DNA of 51,077 bases from Bacteroidia bacterium (GTDB lineage: Bacteria; Bacteroidota; Bacteroidia; Flavobacteriales; Flavobacteriaceae). Below are positions 37,588-46,434 of this stretch, in pieces; within the stretch, counting starts at the first letter, position 1, and each line of letters opens with the position of its first letter. Made by a program: the position numbers and the translations under genes. The notes beneath the pieces were generated by a model. The model did not search any database, had not been told where the DNA came from, and was given only the letters and a program-made list of their open reading frames with translations. Location: NCBI GenBank assembly GCA_030427985.1, contig JAUIBH010000018.1:1-51077 (forward strand), read 5' to 3'.

Positions 37588-38049
37588 ATGCAGAAAAACA
37601 TCAACATAAAAAACCGAAGGGCCCGATTCGATTATGAGATTTTGGACACCTACACTGCAGGGATTGTGTTAGGGGGTACCGAAATTAAATCACTTCGGTT
37701 GGGTAAGGCTTCCATATCCCAAAGTTTTTGCGAGTTCAATGACAAAGGAGAACTATTTGTCATCAACATGCAGATTGATGAGTACAGCTACGGAGGACAC
37801 TACAACCATAAACCCAAAGCAGAGCGGAAACTGCTTCTTAATAAAAGAGAGTTGAAAAAACTCAGAAAGGAAGTTACCACAACAGGAAACACTATAATTC
37901 CCCTTAACCTTTTCATCAATGACAGGGGACTCGCGAAAATGAACATCGGTTTAGCCAAGGGTAAGAAATTATACGACAAGCGGGAAACCATTAAAGACCG
38001 GGACAGTAAACGAAACTTGGCCCGAATCAAAAAGAGTTTCAACAATTGA
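37588..38049 (+). CDS. smpB: SsrA-binding protein
   Basis: Binds tmRNA and brings it to stalled ribosomes for trans-translation. The start ATG 37588 gives [18 protein letters not shown], 153 residues, the usual length; the earlier TTG at 37579 lies in the -7 box. Typical features are [18 protein letters not shown], the [19 protein letters not shown] loop (in parts) and a basic C-terminal tail [17 protein letters not shown]. An exact TATTTTTG -7 box (37574-37581) ends only 6 nt before the ATG, which would make the mRNA nearly leaderless. Confidence 0.96.
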   Translation: MQKNINIKNRRARFDYEILDTYTAGIVLGGTEIKSLRLGKASISQSFCEFNDKGELFVINMQIDEYSYGGHYNHKPKAERKLLLNKRELKKLRKEVTTTGNTIIPLNLFINDRGLAKMNIGLAKGKKLYDKRETIKDRDSKRNLARIKKSFNN

Positions 38050-38142
38050 ACGGGTTAGTTGGTTACTCAGTTATTGGGTTTCTGTCTTTTCCTCTTGTTT
38101 CTATGGTCTTGAGTTTGAACTTGAACTTGCTACTTAACACAA

Positions 38143-38784
38143 TCAATTCTTATCCTCAAGCAGCGGGACGAAACGAAATGCACCCAGCTCCTTTTTTTCA
38201 AACTCTTTTTCGGATTTGCGCACAAAAAGTGTCATAACCTGCTCATCTGTACCCACTGGAATCACGAGCCTACCTCCCACTTTGAGTTGGGACATTAATG
38301 GTTTAGGAACCTCTGGAGCACCGGCCGTAACAATAATGCTATCAAATGGTGCTTCCTCCGGAAGACCTTTATACCCATCCCCAAAAATCATTTTCTTGGG
38401 TCGATAATGCATCTTATTGAAGAACAACCGCGTCTTTTTAAAAAGCTCCAACTGCCGTTCAATCGTGTATACCCTCGCCTTTAAATGCAACAAAACTGCA
38501 GTTTGGTAGCCACTCCCGGTCCCGATTTCCAAAATTTTGTCGTTGGGCTTCACTTGGAGCAATTCGGTTTGAAATGCCACAGTATACGGTTGCGAAATGG
38601 TCTGCTCCGCGCTGATGGGAAAGGCCTTATCCTGATAGGCATGATCTTCAAAACTGCTGTCTAAAAATAAATGTCTGGGTATGGTTCGTATGGCATTAAG
38701 CACCTTTTTGTCCTGTATTCCCTTGGCTTCCAACAATTCCACCAATTTGTTGCGCATGCCCCTATGCTTGTGTGTGTCCTTCAT
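38143..38784 (-). CDS. pcm: Protein-L-isoaspartate O-methyltransferase
   Basis: SAM-dependent methyltransferase that repairs isoaspartyl residues in damaged proteins (213 residues from ATG 38784; the reading from GTG 38802 is less likely). Family landmarks are the N-terminal RNKLVELLEAKGIQD region with PRHLFLD, the QTISQPYTVAFQTELL segment, the SAM motif ILEIGTGSGYQTAVLLHL, and VGGRLVIPVGT. Convergent with smpB across 93 nt that hold no clear terminator. Divergent from the Gfo/Idh gene. No signal peptide; cytoplasmic. Confidence 0.94.
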   Translation of the reverse strand: MKDTHKHRGMRNKLVELLEAKGIQDKKVLNAIRTIPRHLFLDSSFEDHAYQDKAFPISAEQTISQPYTVAFQTELLQVKPNDKILEIGTGSGYQTAVLLHLKARVYTIERQLELFKKTRLFFNKMHYRPKKMIFGDGYKGLPEEAPFDSIIVTAGAPEVPKPLMSQLKVGGRLVIPVGTDEQVMTLFVRKSEKEFEKKELGAFRFVPLLEDKN

Positions 38785-38875
38785 GGTTTTGGTCTGGTTC
38801 ACGAATTTAAAAAGTTCTTCAAAAACTTTACGGACAGTTCACGTGTTATTTTTATGAAGAATGCCTCCATATCCG

Positions 38876-38883
38876 TATTTTTG
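38876..38883 (+). promoter_or_regulatory. -7 box of the Gfo/Idh gene
   Basis: Exact TATTTTTG, 14 nt before the ATG at 38898. The -33 element is weak. Confidence 0.5.
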
Positions 38884-38897
38884 AAAAAAACAGAGAT

Positions 38898-39863
38898 ATG
38901 CTTAAAGTTGGTGTCCTGGGTGCAGGACATTTGGGGAAAATTCACCTTCGGCTCCTGAACCAATCGGAACACTACGAACTTGTTGGTTTTTATGATCCTG
39001 ATGAAATCAATGCGAAAAAAGTGGCCACAGAATTTGGTTACACCTATTTTGAAAACATCAATACCCTAATGGATGCCGTAGATGTTGTGGATATTGTCAC
39101 GCCTACCCTTTCCCATTTTGATTGTGCCAAGAAAGCCATTGAAAAAGGCAAGCATATATTCATTGAAAAACCCATCACCAACACTTTTGAAGAGGCACAA
39201 GAACTTCTTGCGCTTTCAAAAAAGCATGGTGTAAAAGGGCAAGTAGGGCATGTGGAGCGTTTTAATCCCGCATTTTTGGCCGTAAAGGACAAGATAGAAA
39301 ATCCCATGTTCATTGAAACCCATCGTTTAGCCGAATTCAATCCCAGAGGCACCGATGTCCCTGTGGTTTTGGATTTAATGATTCATGATATTGATGCTAT
39401 TCTGAGCGTCGTTCCTTCAGAAGTTAAGCAAATTAACGCCAGTGGGGTTTCTGTCATCAGTAATTCTCCTGACATTGCCAACGCCCGGGTAGAATTTGAA
39501 AATGGATGCGTGGCCAATCTAACCGCAAGCCGGATTTCATTGAAAAACATGAGAAAGTCACGTTTTTTCCAAAGAGATGCCTACATTTCTGTGGACTTTT
39601 TGGAGAAAAAGGTTGAAGTGGTCAAAATGAAGGATGCCCCCGAACAACCCGGGGATTTCGATATGATTCTCCAGAATGCAGAAGGTGAGAAAAAGCAGAT
39701 TTACTTTGAAAATCCTGAGATTGAGGTGAACAATGCCATCTTGGATGAATTGGAAACCTTTGCGGATGCCATCATCAATGACACAACCCCAGTGGTGACC
39801 TTGGAACAGGGCACCAAAGCATTGCAGGTGGCCCTTCAGATTATAGAATCGTTTAAGAAATAG
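38898..39863 (+). CDS. Gfo/Idh/MocA-family oxidoreductase
   Basis: NAD(P)-dependent oxidoreductase of 321 residues. The Rossmann motif is GVLGAGHLGKIH near residue 5, and the conserved GKHIFIEKPI carries the EKP motif of the family. The C-terminal domain shows the histidine-rich HDIDAIL region. The substrate is probably a sugar or cyclitol derivative, unknown. It has a promoter of its own and stands apart from the next gene by an 85-nt gap that contains a repeat. Confidence 0.9.
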   Translation: MLKVGVLGAGHLGKIHLRLLNQSEHYELVGFYDPDEINAKKVATEFGYTYFENINTLMDAVDVVDIVTPTLSHFDCAKKAIEKGKHIFIEKPITNTFEEAQELLALSKKHGVKGQVGHVERFNPAFLAVKDKIENPMFIETHRLAEFNPRGTDVPVVLDLMIHDIDAILSVVPSEVKQINASGVSVISNSPDIANARVEFENGCVANLTASRISLKNMRKSRFFQRDAYISVDFLEKKVEVVKMKDAPEQPGDFDMILQNAEGEKKQIYFENPEIEVNNAILDELETFADAIINDTTPVVTLEQGTKALQVALQIIESFKK

Positions 39864-39871
39864 CGTATTTC

Positions 39872-39933
39872 CGTCAGAGCTGCCATCTTGAGCGTGTCAC
39901 ATCGAGCGCAGTCGAGATGCAGTCGAGAACGAC
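39872..39933. repeat. TCGAG-rich intergenic repeat
   Basis: The segment contains GTCAGAGCTG, CATCTTGAGCG, CATCGAGCGCAGTCGAGATG and GCAGTCGAGAACGAC, a form of the interspersed GTCAT...GAG-CGCAGTCGAG repeats common in flavobacterial genomes. It fills the gap between the Gfo/Idh and hydroxyacyl-CoA dehydrogenase genes. Confidence 0.6.
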
Positions 39934-39948
39934 AAAATTCAACATACC

Positions 39949-40836
39949 ATGAAAAAAATAGCAGTTATCGGTGCTGGAACTATGGGCAATGGAATTGCCC
40001 ACGTTTTTGCACAAAACGGATTTCAAGTCCATTTAATTGATATTTCCCAAGCATCTTTAGATAAAGGTTTGGCCACAATCACCAAAAATTTAGACCGAAT
40101 GATGGCCAAAGAAGTCATTGATGAAGCTAAAAAAGAGGCCACATTGGGCAATATTTTAACCTTTACGAATCTAAAAGAAGGCGTTGCCCGAACCGACTTG
40201 GTAGTTGAAGCCGCTACGGAAAACTTGGATATCAAACTTCAGATTTTCAAGGATTTGGACGAAGTCTGTCCCGCGGACACCATTTTGGCCACGAACACTT
40301 CCTCCATTTCTATTACTCAAATTGCAGCAGCCACCCAACGGCCAGAAAAGGTCATTGGCATGCACTTTATGAACCCCGTTCCCATCATGAAATTGGTGGA
40401 AATCATTCGGGGGTATAGCACTTCAGATGAAGTGACCCAAACCATCATGAAACTTTCTGAGGAATTGGGCAAAATACCCACCGAGGTGAATGATTATCCC
40501 GGCTTTGTGGCCAATAGGATATTGATGCCCATGATCAATGAAGCCATTGAAACCCTTTATAATGGCGTGGCTGGCGTTCAGGAAATTGATACGGTGATGA
40601 AATTGGGTATGGCACATCCCATGGGACCCTTGCAATTGGCAGACTTTATTGGGTTGGATGTCTGTTTGTCCATTTTAAATGTGATGTACAACGGCTTCAA
40701 GAATCCGAAATATGCTCCATGTCCATTATTAGTAAATATGGTCATGGCCGGGAAATTGGGCATGAAATCTGGGGAAGGATTTTACGATTACTCGGAATCC
40801 CGAAAAGCGGAGCAAGTCTCTTCACAATTCAAATAG
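39949..40836 (+). CDS. 3-hydroxyacyl-CoA dehydrogenase (hydroxybutyryl type)
   Basis: NAD-dependent oxidation of 3-hydroxyacyl-CoA, 295 residues, the size of single-domain 3-hydroxybutyryl-CoA dehydrogenases. The N-terminal Rossmann motif is GAGTMGNGIAH, the catalytic histidine is in IGMHFMNPVPIMKLVEI, and the C-terminal dimer domain has GMAHPMGPLQLADFIGLD. The role in beta-oxidation or butyryl-CoA metabolism is likely, but neighbours give no clue. Start ATG 39949. The DUF1015 gene follows after 6 nt. Confidence 0.92.
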   Translation: MKKIAVIGAGTMGNGIAHVFAQNGFQVHLIDISQASLDKGLATITKNLDRMMAKEVIDEAKKEATLGNILTFTNLKEGVARTDLVVEAATENLDIKLQIFKDLDEVCPADTILATNTSSISITQIAAATQRPEKVIGMHFMNPVPIMKLVEIIRGYSTSDEVTQTIMKLSEELGKIPTEVNDYPGFVANRILMPMINEAIETLYNGVAGVQEIDTVMKLGMAHPMGPLQLADFIGLDVCLSILNVMYNGFKNPKYAPCPLLVNMVMAGKLGMKSGEGFYDYSESRKAEQVSSQFK

Positions 40837-40842
40837 AACTCA

Positions 40843-42075
40843 ATGGCCCTCATAAAACCTTTTAAGGCAATCCGGCCAACAAGGGATAAGGTGTCTTTTG
40901 TAGCTTCGCGTTCGTATGAGGAATATTCTGATGAAGAGCTTAAATCAGTACTCCAGTACAATCCGTTTTCTTTCTTGCACATCATCAATCCGGGTTTTAA
41001 ATTCCATAAAAACATCACAGGGAAAGAGCGATTTCATTTGGTGCATAATCGGTACTTGGAATTTTTAGAGGAAAACACTTTGCAAAAAGACCAGGAGGCC
41101 AGCTTTTATCTCTATCAAATTGAAAAAGGTGATTTTAAAAGTCTTGGTTTTTTTTGTGCCTGTAGTGTTGAAGATTATCGAAATGATATCATCAAAAAAC
41201 ATGAGGATACCCTAAAGCACCGGGAAGAACTGTTCGCGGATTACTTGCATACTGTGGGGTTTAATGCCGAACCGGTGCTGATGACCTATGCGGATGATGA
41301 AACGGTTTGGGACGTCTTTCAGGAAGAGATTCAACGAAAACCGGTGTATGATTTTACCACCACGGACCGCTTTAATCATAGTCTTTGGAAGGTTTCCAAC
41401 GAAAAGGTACTGACCAAGCTGGAAACTGCTTTTGCGCAAATGGGCGCACTCTATATTGCCGATGGTCACCATAGAAGTGCTTCGAGCAATCTGTTGGCCC
41501 AACAAATGGAATCGGAAAATAAGAACCATACCGGGGATGAGGCCTATAACTATTTTATGGCTTACCTCATTCCCGAATCCCAGATTCGGATTTATGAGTT
41601 CAACCGAATGGTCAAGGATTTGAATGGGTATTCCAAAGAAGAGTTTCTGATTCAACTCGATGAACATTTTCGGATTGAAAAACAGGAGGAAGGCCCCATA
41701 AAACCTACCAAGAAACATCAGTTCAGTATGTATTTGGATGGTGATTTCTATTCCCTCTACTTAAGAACCAATTACAGTTTTTCGGATGCCTTGAGCCAAT
41801 TGGACACCCAAATCCTCTATAAAACCATTTTGGAGCCCATTCTTGAAATTACAGACCTTAGAAATGACAAACGTATTGCTTACGGATATGGAAAAAACAA
41901 CCTCATCCAAATGAAGGATAGTGTGGACAACGGCAAGTTTGCTGTAGGGTTCAGCCTTTTGCCCACCACCATGGAAGAAATCAAAGCCATTGCCGATGCC
42001 GGTTTGGTAATGCCCCCCAAAAGCACGTATATTGAACCTAAATTGCGCAGCGGATTAGCGATTTATGAATTGTAA
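40843..42075 (+). CDS. DUF1015-family protein
   Basis: A 410-residue cytoplasmic protein of the DUF1015 family, widespread and of unproven function. Landmarks are the N-terminal IKPFKAIRPTRDKVSFVASR with PYD-like SYEEYSDEE, the IADGHHRSASS segment near residue 208 (a conserved histidine-rich motif), and the C-terminal IEPKLRSGLAIYEL. In many genomes these genes are near serine or amino-acid metabolism; here it is 8 nt upstream of yggS and may be coupled to it. No membrane segments. Confidence 0.88.
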   Translation: MALIKPFKAIRPTRDKVSFVASRSYEEYSDEELKSVLQYNPFSFLHIINPGFKFHKNITGKERFHLVHNRYLEFLEENTLQKDQEASFYLYQIEKGDFKSLGFFCACSVEDYRNDIIKKHEDTLKHREELFADYLHTVGFNAEPVLMTYADDETVWDVFQEEIQRKPVYDFTTTDRFNHSLWKVSNEKVLTKLETAFAQMGALYIADGHHRSASSNLLAQQMESENKNHTGDEAYNYFMAYLIPESQIRIYEFNRMVKDLNGYSKEEFLIQLDEHFRIEKQEEGPIKPTKKHQFSMYLDGDFYSLYLRTNYSFSDALSQLDTQILYKTILEPILEITDLRNDKRIAYGYGKNNLIQMKDSVDNGKFAVGFSLLPTTMEEIKAIADAGLVMPPKSTYIEPKLRSGLAIYEL

Positions 42076-42083
42076 TAATTTCT

Positions 42084-42743
42084 ATGTCTATAAAAGATAA
42101 CCTTATATCCATCAAAAATGAATTGCCCAACGGGGTGACCTTGGTCGCTGTTTCCAAAACCAAACCCAATGAAGATATTTTGGAGGCTTACAACACCGGA
42201 CATCGAATCTTTGGGGAGAACAAGGTGCAAGAAATGGTTGCCAAATGGGAAGAGCTGCCCAAGGACATTGAATGGCACATGATAGGTCATGTCCAACGCA
42301 ACAAGGTCAAGTATATGGCTGAGTTTGTATCCCTTATTCATGGGGTGGACAGCCTGAAATTGTTGAAAGAGATTAACAAACAAGCCAAAAAACATGACCG
42401 CGTCATTCCCTGTTTACTTCAAATGCATATTGCTGAGGAAGACACCAAATTTGGTCTGGATGATTCAGAATTGTCAGCCCTTCTTCAATCCGAGGCATTT
42501 AAGGCCATGGACAACGTAAAAATTGTGGGCTTAATGGGAATGGCCACCTTCACGCAGAATGAAAATCAGGTGCGGAAAGAGTTTGCCCATCTCAAATCCA
42601 TTTTTGACCAACTCAGACAAAAATTGCCCGAAATCTCTATCCTCTCCATGGGCATGAGCGGGGACTATACCATAGCCATTGCCGAAGGCAGCAACATGGT
42701 GCGCATAGGAAGTAGTATATTTGGGGCAAGAAACTATCACTAA
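42084..42743 (+). CDS. YggS/PLPBP-family PLP homeostasis protein
   Basis: PLP-binding protein that maintains B6 and amino-acid homeostasis. 219 residues, single TIM-like barrel without an enzymatic domain. The PLP lysine is in VAVSKTKP (about residue 25), and the GENKVQE, WHMIGHVQRNKVKY and SMGMSGDYTIAIAEGSNMVRIG segments are diagnostic. It lies between the DUF1015 gene and the exonuclease gene in the same operon. Confidence 0.94.
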   Translation: MSIKDNLISIKNELPNGVTLVAVSKTKPNEDILEAYNTGHRIFGENKVQEMVAKWEELPKDIEWHMIGHVQRNKVKYMAEFVSLIHGVDSLKLLKEINKQAKKHDRVIPCLLQMHIAEEDTKFGLDDSELSALLQSEAFKAMDNVKIVGLMGMATFTQNENQVRKEFAHLKSIFDQLRQKLPEISILSMGMSGDYTIAIAEGSNMVRIGSSIFGARNYH

Positions 42744-42761
42744 AACCGATTCAAATTTTTC

Positions 42762-44099
42762 ATGTACGCCATACTGGATATAGAAAGTACCGGAGGAAAA
42801 TACAATGAAGAAGGCATAATGGAAATTGCCATTCACCGGTTTGATGGTCGTAAAGTGGTGGACAAATTCATCTGCTTGATCAACCCAGAGCGGGAAATCC
42901 AGCCATTTGTTGCCAAACTCACCGGAATCAACAATAAAATGCTGCGATCGGCCCCAAAATTCCACGAAGTAGCCAAGCGTATTGTGGAAATTACCGAAGG
43001 AGCCACCTTGGTAGCGCACAACGCCCAATTTGATTATCGCATCCTTCGGACCGAGTTTAGGAGATTGGGTTATGACTTTCAACGCAAGACCCTGTGCACG
43101 GTCGATCTATCAAAGCAAATGTTGCCTGATGCTGAATCCCACAGTTTGGGGAAATTGGCGCGCTCACTTGGCATACCCATGAGTGACCGACATAGAGCCA
43201 ATGGTGATGCTATTGCTACGCTGAAATTATTTAAACTGTTGCTTGGAAAAGATTCGGATAAGAGCATCATTAAAAATGTGGTTCGGGAAGAAACCCATGG
43301 CGAGCTCTCCCCTACCCAATTGGACATGGTCTTTAGTCTACCCTCCGAAACAGGTGTTTATTATATGCACAACAAGGACGGGGACATCATTTTTTTGGGA
43401 AAAACCAAGAATATCAAAAAAAGGGTGAACCAACATTTTACCAATGTGGGAAGTTTAGCCCGAAAACTCCAAAAAGAGACCAAGAAAGTCACCTATGAGG
43501 AAACCGGGAGCGAACTGGTGGCACTTCTCAAAGAATATCAGGAGTTGCGACGGACCAAACCCAAACACAACAGCATTAGCCGAAGAAAGATCTTTTCCCA
43601 TATCATCAATTTTGAGCAAAATGGGGAGACACATATCAGCTTGGATATTGAAAGCAGCAAATCAAGGGCAAATCAAAAGATTGGATTTAACGGAGTTCCT
43701 TCTGCCAAAAGCTTTTTGAACAAAATCAGGACAGAATTTGAAATTTGCCCTTGCTCTATCGATTCCTCGGAAAGTTGTTTGCAAAACAATCAAAAAGATG
43801 AGGAATTGGACTGCAATGAAAGAGTATTGTCAGCCTTTGATAAGTACAGCGTTTTTGGTAAGAGCCTGGCTCTTTTAGATCAGGGGAGGGAAACCGGGGA
43901 GCGAAGTTTTGTTTTAATCAAACAAGGCAAACTTCAGGGTTTTGGATTTGTGGAGCTCAACCATCAAATTAATAATATTCCTATATTGGAGTCGATAATG
44001 ACGGCAATGACAAGTGATGAAAACACTACGTTTATCATTGAGTCTTATCTTAGAAAAAACAACCGGCTTAAAGTCGTTCCCTTAAACCCTGCACCTTGA
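42762..44099 (+). CDS. DEDDh exonuclease fused to a GIY-YIG domain
   Basis: A 445-residue fusion of a DnaQ-like 3'-5' exonuclease (about 1-165) and a UvrC-type GIY-YIG nuclease domain (about 195-275). The exonuclease has D6, E8, D91, H144 and D149, the full DEDDh set. The GIY-YIG part begins TGVYYMHN and continues IFLGKTKNIKKRV, so the canonical GIY and YIG read GVY and FLG; R221 and the glutamate (about 258, in ALLKEYQELRR) are kept. The C-terminal 170 residues have no assigned domain. The family resembles the Cho/UvrC-like nucleases in nucleotide excision repair. Overlaps the channel gene by 4 nt. Confidence 0.88.
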   Translation: MYAILDIESTGGKYNEEGIMEIAIHRFDGRKVVDKFICLINPEREIQPFVAKLTGINNKMLRSAPKFHEVAKRIVEITEGATLVAHNAQFDYRILRTEFRRLGYDFQRKTLCTVDLSKQMLPDAESHSLGKLARSLGIPMSDRHRANGDAIATLKLFKLLLGKDSDKSIIKNVVREETHGELSPTQLDMVFSLPSETGVYYMHNKDGDIIFLGKTKNIKKRVNQHFTNVGSLARKLQKETKKVTYEETGSELVALLKEYQELRRTKPKHNSISRRKIFSHIINFEQNGETHISLDIESSKSRANQKIGFNGVPSAKSFLNKIRTEFEICPCSIDSSESCLQNNQKDEELDCNERVLSAFDKYSVFGKSLALLDQGRETGERSFVLIKQGKLQGFGFVELNHQINNIPILESIMTAMTSDENTTFIIESYLRKNNRLKVVPLNPAP

Positions 44100-44938
44100 C
44101 GGAAGAAAAGGCACATTCTGGATGGAAGCATAAACTTCATGAGGTCATTTATGAAGCTGATACTCCTGCCGGAAAGTTTTTTGACCTTGTCCTCTTTGTG
44201 CTGATTATTCTTAGCGTCATTCTAGTTATGCTGGAAAGTGTGGATCACATTGATCAAGAGCATCACAAAATTCTTTTGACGCTGGAGTGGGTCATTACCA
44301 TTTTCTTTACCCTTGAGTACATTGCGCGAATCATCAGCATTAAAAAACCCTGGAAATATATCTTTAGCTTCTATGGCATCATTGATTTTGTTTCCACGAT
44401 TCCCCTGTACCTTTCCTATATTCTAGCCGGTTCCCAAGTACTTTTGGCAGTAAGGGCCTTCCGTTTGCTAAGGGTGTTCCGGATATTAAAATTGGTGAAG
44501 TTCATTGGTGAGGCTTCGCAATTGCAAGCCGCCTTAAAGGCTAGTCGGACCAAAATCGCAGTGTTCATTTATGTGGTTTTGATTCTATCCGTCATTTTAG
44601 GGACCTTAATGTATCTCATTGAAGGGGATGAAGCTGGATTTACCAGTATCCCCAGGAGTATTTACTGGACCATAGTTACGTTGACCACTGTGGGCTATGG
44701 CGATATTGCCCCTCAAACTCCTTTGGGACAGTTCTTAGCAACCGTTATCATGATTCTGGGGTATGGAATCATCGCTGTTCCTACGGGAATTGTCACTGCC
44801 GAGTTTTCCCGAAACAAAAAAGAAGAGGGCAAATCTGCCCAAACGATACATACCAACACCCAAGCCTGCCCCAGCTGTTCCGCTGAAGGGCACCGGGATA
44901 ATGCCACCCATTGCTATAACTGCGGAGATTTGCTATGA
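44096..44938 (+). CDS. Voltage-gated-type potassium channel with zinc ribbon
   Basis: Six-helix ion channel of the voltage-gated superfamily (280 residues). The start is TTG 44096, overlapping the exonuclease stop as TTGA; no ATG occurs before S1. S4 has arginines at 120, 123, 126 and 129 (VRAFRLLRVFRILKL), and the pore filter is TTVGYGD at 197-203, so potassium is the likely ion. The C terminus carries CxxC pairs at 258/261 and 273/276 (CPSC, CYNC), a zinc-ribbon or rubredoxin-like knuckle. The channel gene sits between nuclease and miaA, with no functional link apparent. Confidence 0.9.
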   Translation: MTEEKAHSGWKHKLHEVIYEADTPAGKFFDLVLFVLIILSVILVMLESVDHIDQEHHKILLTLEWVITIFFTLEYIARIISIKKPWKYIFSFYGIIDFVSTIPLYLSYILAGSQVLLAVRAFRLLRVFRILKLVKFIGEASQLQAALKASRTKIAVFIYVVLILSVILGTLMYLIEGDEAGFTSIPRSIYWTIVTLTTVGYGDIAPQTPLGQFLATVIMILGYGIIAVPTGIVTAEFSRNKKEEGKSAQTIHTNTQACPSCSAEGHRDNATHCYNCGDLL

Positions 44939-45864
44939 ACAACAAGGTATTGATAGCCGTGGTAGGACCAACCGCCATTGGAAAAACGGCGTTGGGTATT
45001 CTTTTGGCCAAACATTTTGATACAGAAATCATTTCCGCGGATTCCCGACAGTTTTTCAGGGAAATGAAAATCGGCACCGCTGTCCCTCCTGATGAAGAAT
45101 TGAAAGCCGTTCGGCACCATTTCATTCAACATAAAAGCATTTTAGACCCCTATTCTGTAGGAGATTTTGAAAAAGAGGCCTTAACACTGCTGGATAGTTT
45201 GTTCCAGGAAAAGGATGTCATGGTCATGGTGGGCGGCAGCGGGCTTTATGTGGATGCCGTGATACATGGTCTTGATGAGTTTCCGGAGGTAGAGCCCAAG
45301 ATTCGGGAATCATTGAACCAGGAATTACAGGAAAAAGGATTGGAACACCTTCAAAAAGAACTCAAATCCAGAGATCCCGAATATTACAAAAGGGTGGATT
45401 TGGACAATCCGCATCGGCTCATTCGGGCTCTTGAAGTTTCCATTGCAGCTAACCGGCCTTATTCCTCATTTTTAACCCAAAATAAACCAGAAAGACCTTT
45501 TAAACATCTCTATGTGGGTATTGAAGCGCCTCGGGAAGTAATTTACGAACGCATCAATGCACGGGTGGATCAAATGATGGAAATGGGATTGCTGGAAGAG
45601 GTCAATCGATTGCATCCCCATAAAAATTTGAATGCACTGCAAACAGTTGGTTACAAAGAACTTTTTGAATATCTTGACGGGCATTGTTCATTGGATGTTG
45701 CTGTTTCGGAAATCAAAAAAAATACACGGCATTTTGCCAAGCGCCAATTGACCTGGTTACGCAAAAACGACAATATCCTTTGGATTGACCATAAAACCAA
45801 CTCGAAACAAGTTTTGAAAAAAATAGATGAACAAATTAAAGTCATGAACCATGCCCAACGGTAA
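44935..45864 (+). CDS. miaA: tRNA dimethylallyltransferase
   Basis: Adds the dimethylallyl group to A37 of tRNAs reading U-starting codons. 309 residues; P-loop GPTAIGKTA at about 11-19, the DSRQFFREM and IGTAVPPDEE motifs, and the conserved GGSGLYVDAVIHG segment. Start ATG overlaps the channel stop as ATGA. Its 3' end overlaps the gluconokinase gene by 14 nt. Cytoplasmic. Confidence 0.96.
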   Translation: MNNKVLIAVVGPTAIGKTALGILLAKHFDTEIISADSRQFFREMKIGTAVPPDEELKAVRHHFIQHKSILDPYSVGDFEKEALTLLDSLFQEKDVMVMVGGSGLYVDAVIHGLDEFPEVEPKIRESLNQELQEKGLEHLQKELKSRDPEYYKRVDLDNPHRLIRALEVSIAANRPYSSFLTQNKPERPFKHLYVGIEAPREVIYERINARVDQMMEMGLLEEVNRLHPHKNLNALQTVGYKELFEYLDGHCSLDVAVSEIKKNTRHFAKRQLTWLRKNDNILWIDHKTNSKQVLKKIDEQIKVMNHAQR

Positions 45865-46345
45865 AAAAGTATTGGTGGTCATGGGCGTAAGCGGTACGGG
45901 GAAAACAACCGTGGGCAAACTGCTTGCGCATAAATTAAAGTACCCCTTTTTTGATGGTGATGACTTTCATCCCAAAGAAAATATTGAAAAAATGAAAGCG
46001 GGCTTACCCCTCACCGATGAAGATCGAAAGGAATGGTTGTTACGCTTGAACCAAATTGCCCGTGAACATAGACATGCCGGAGCGGTGATAGGTTGTTCTG
46101 CACTGCGGAAAAACTACCGGAGCCTTTTGCGCGCTGGAGTGGGTACCTGCATGGAGTTTATTTACCTAAACGGTTCTTTTGAATTGATAAAATCCCGTTT
46201 GGAGGCCCGGAAAGACCATTTTATGCCCATTGAGCTTCTAAAATCTCAATTTGAAACCTTGGAACCGCCTTCAAGAGCCATCACGGTTTCCATAACCAAG
46301 GAGCCGAAAACAATCATTAAAGAAATTGTGGAGCAGATAAAATAA
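45851..46345 (+). CDS. gntK: Gluconokinase
   Basis: ATP-dependent phosphorylation of gluconate to 6-phosphogluconate. 164 residues, the size of GntK-type small kinases; P-loop GVSGTGKTT at 12-20, the DGDDFHPKENIEKM acceptor motif, and CSALRKNYRSLLR. It starts inside the miaA 3' end with a 14-nt overlap, and terminates with a stem-loop after 46388. The only GntP permease in the window is 18 kb away and separately regulated, so the two need not form a gluconate system. Confidence 0.93.
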   Translation: MPNGKKVLVVMGVSGTGKTTVGKLLAHKLKYPFFDGDDFHPKENIEKMKAGLPLTDEDRKEWLLRLNQIAREHRHAGAVIGCSALRKNYRSLLRAGVGTCMEFIYLNGSFELIKSRLEARKDHFMPIELLKSQFETLEPPSRAITVSITKEPKTIIKEIVEQIK

Positions 46346-46387
46346 GGGATTTGTTGTGCATTATAGTATTTAGGCCGAAAAAATTAT

Positions 46388-46416
46388 AAAAAAAGCCACC
46401 CAAGAGGTGGCTTTTT
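46388..46416. terminator. Bidirectional terminator between gntK and rprY
   Basis: GCCACC (46395-46400), loop CAAGA, GGTGGC (46406-46411), with an A-run before and T5 after. Suits both the plus-strand operon end and rprY. Confidence 0.88.
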
Positions 46417-46434
46417 ACATTATGATGGAAAGTT

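Noticed and set aside
38050..38142. Terminator between smpB and pcm
   Set aside because: The region has repeated TTGAACTTGAACTTG-like words but no stable stem with a T-run.
42531..43082. Minus-strand 183-residue ORF across yggS and the exonuclease gene
   Set aside because: Crosses a real gene boundary and both sense frames are certain.
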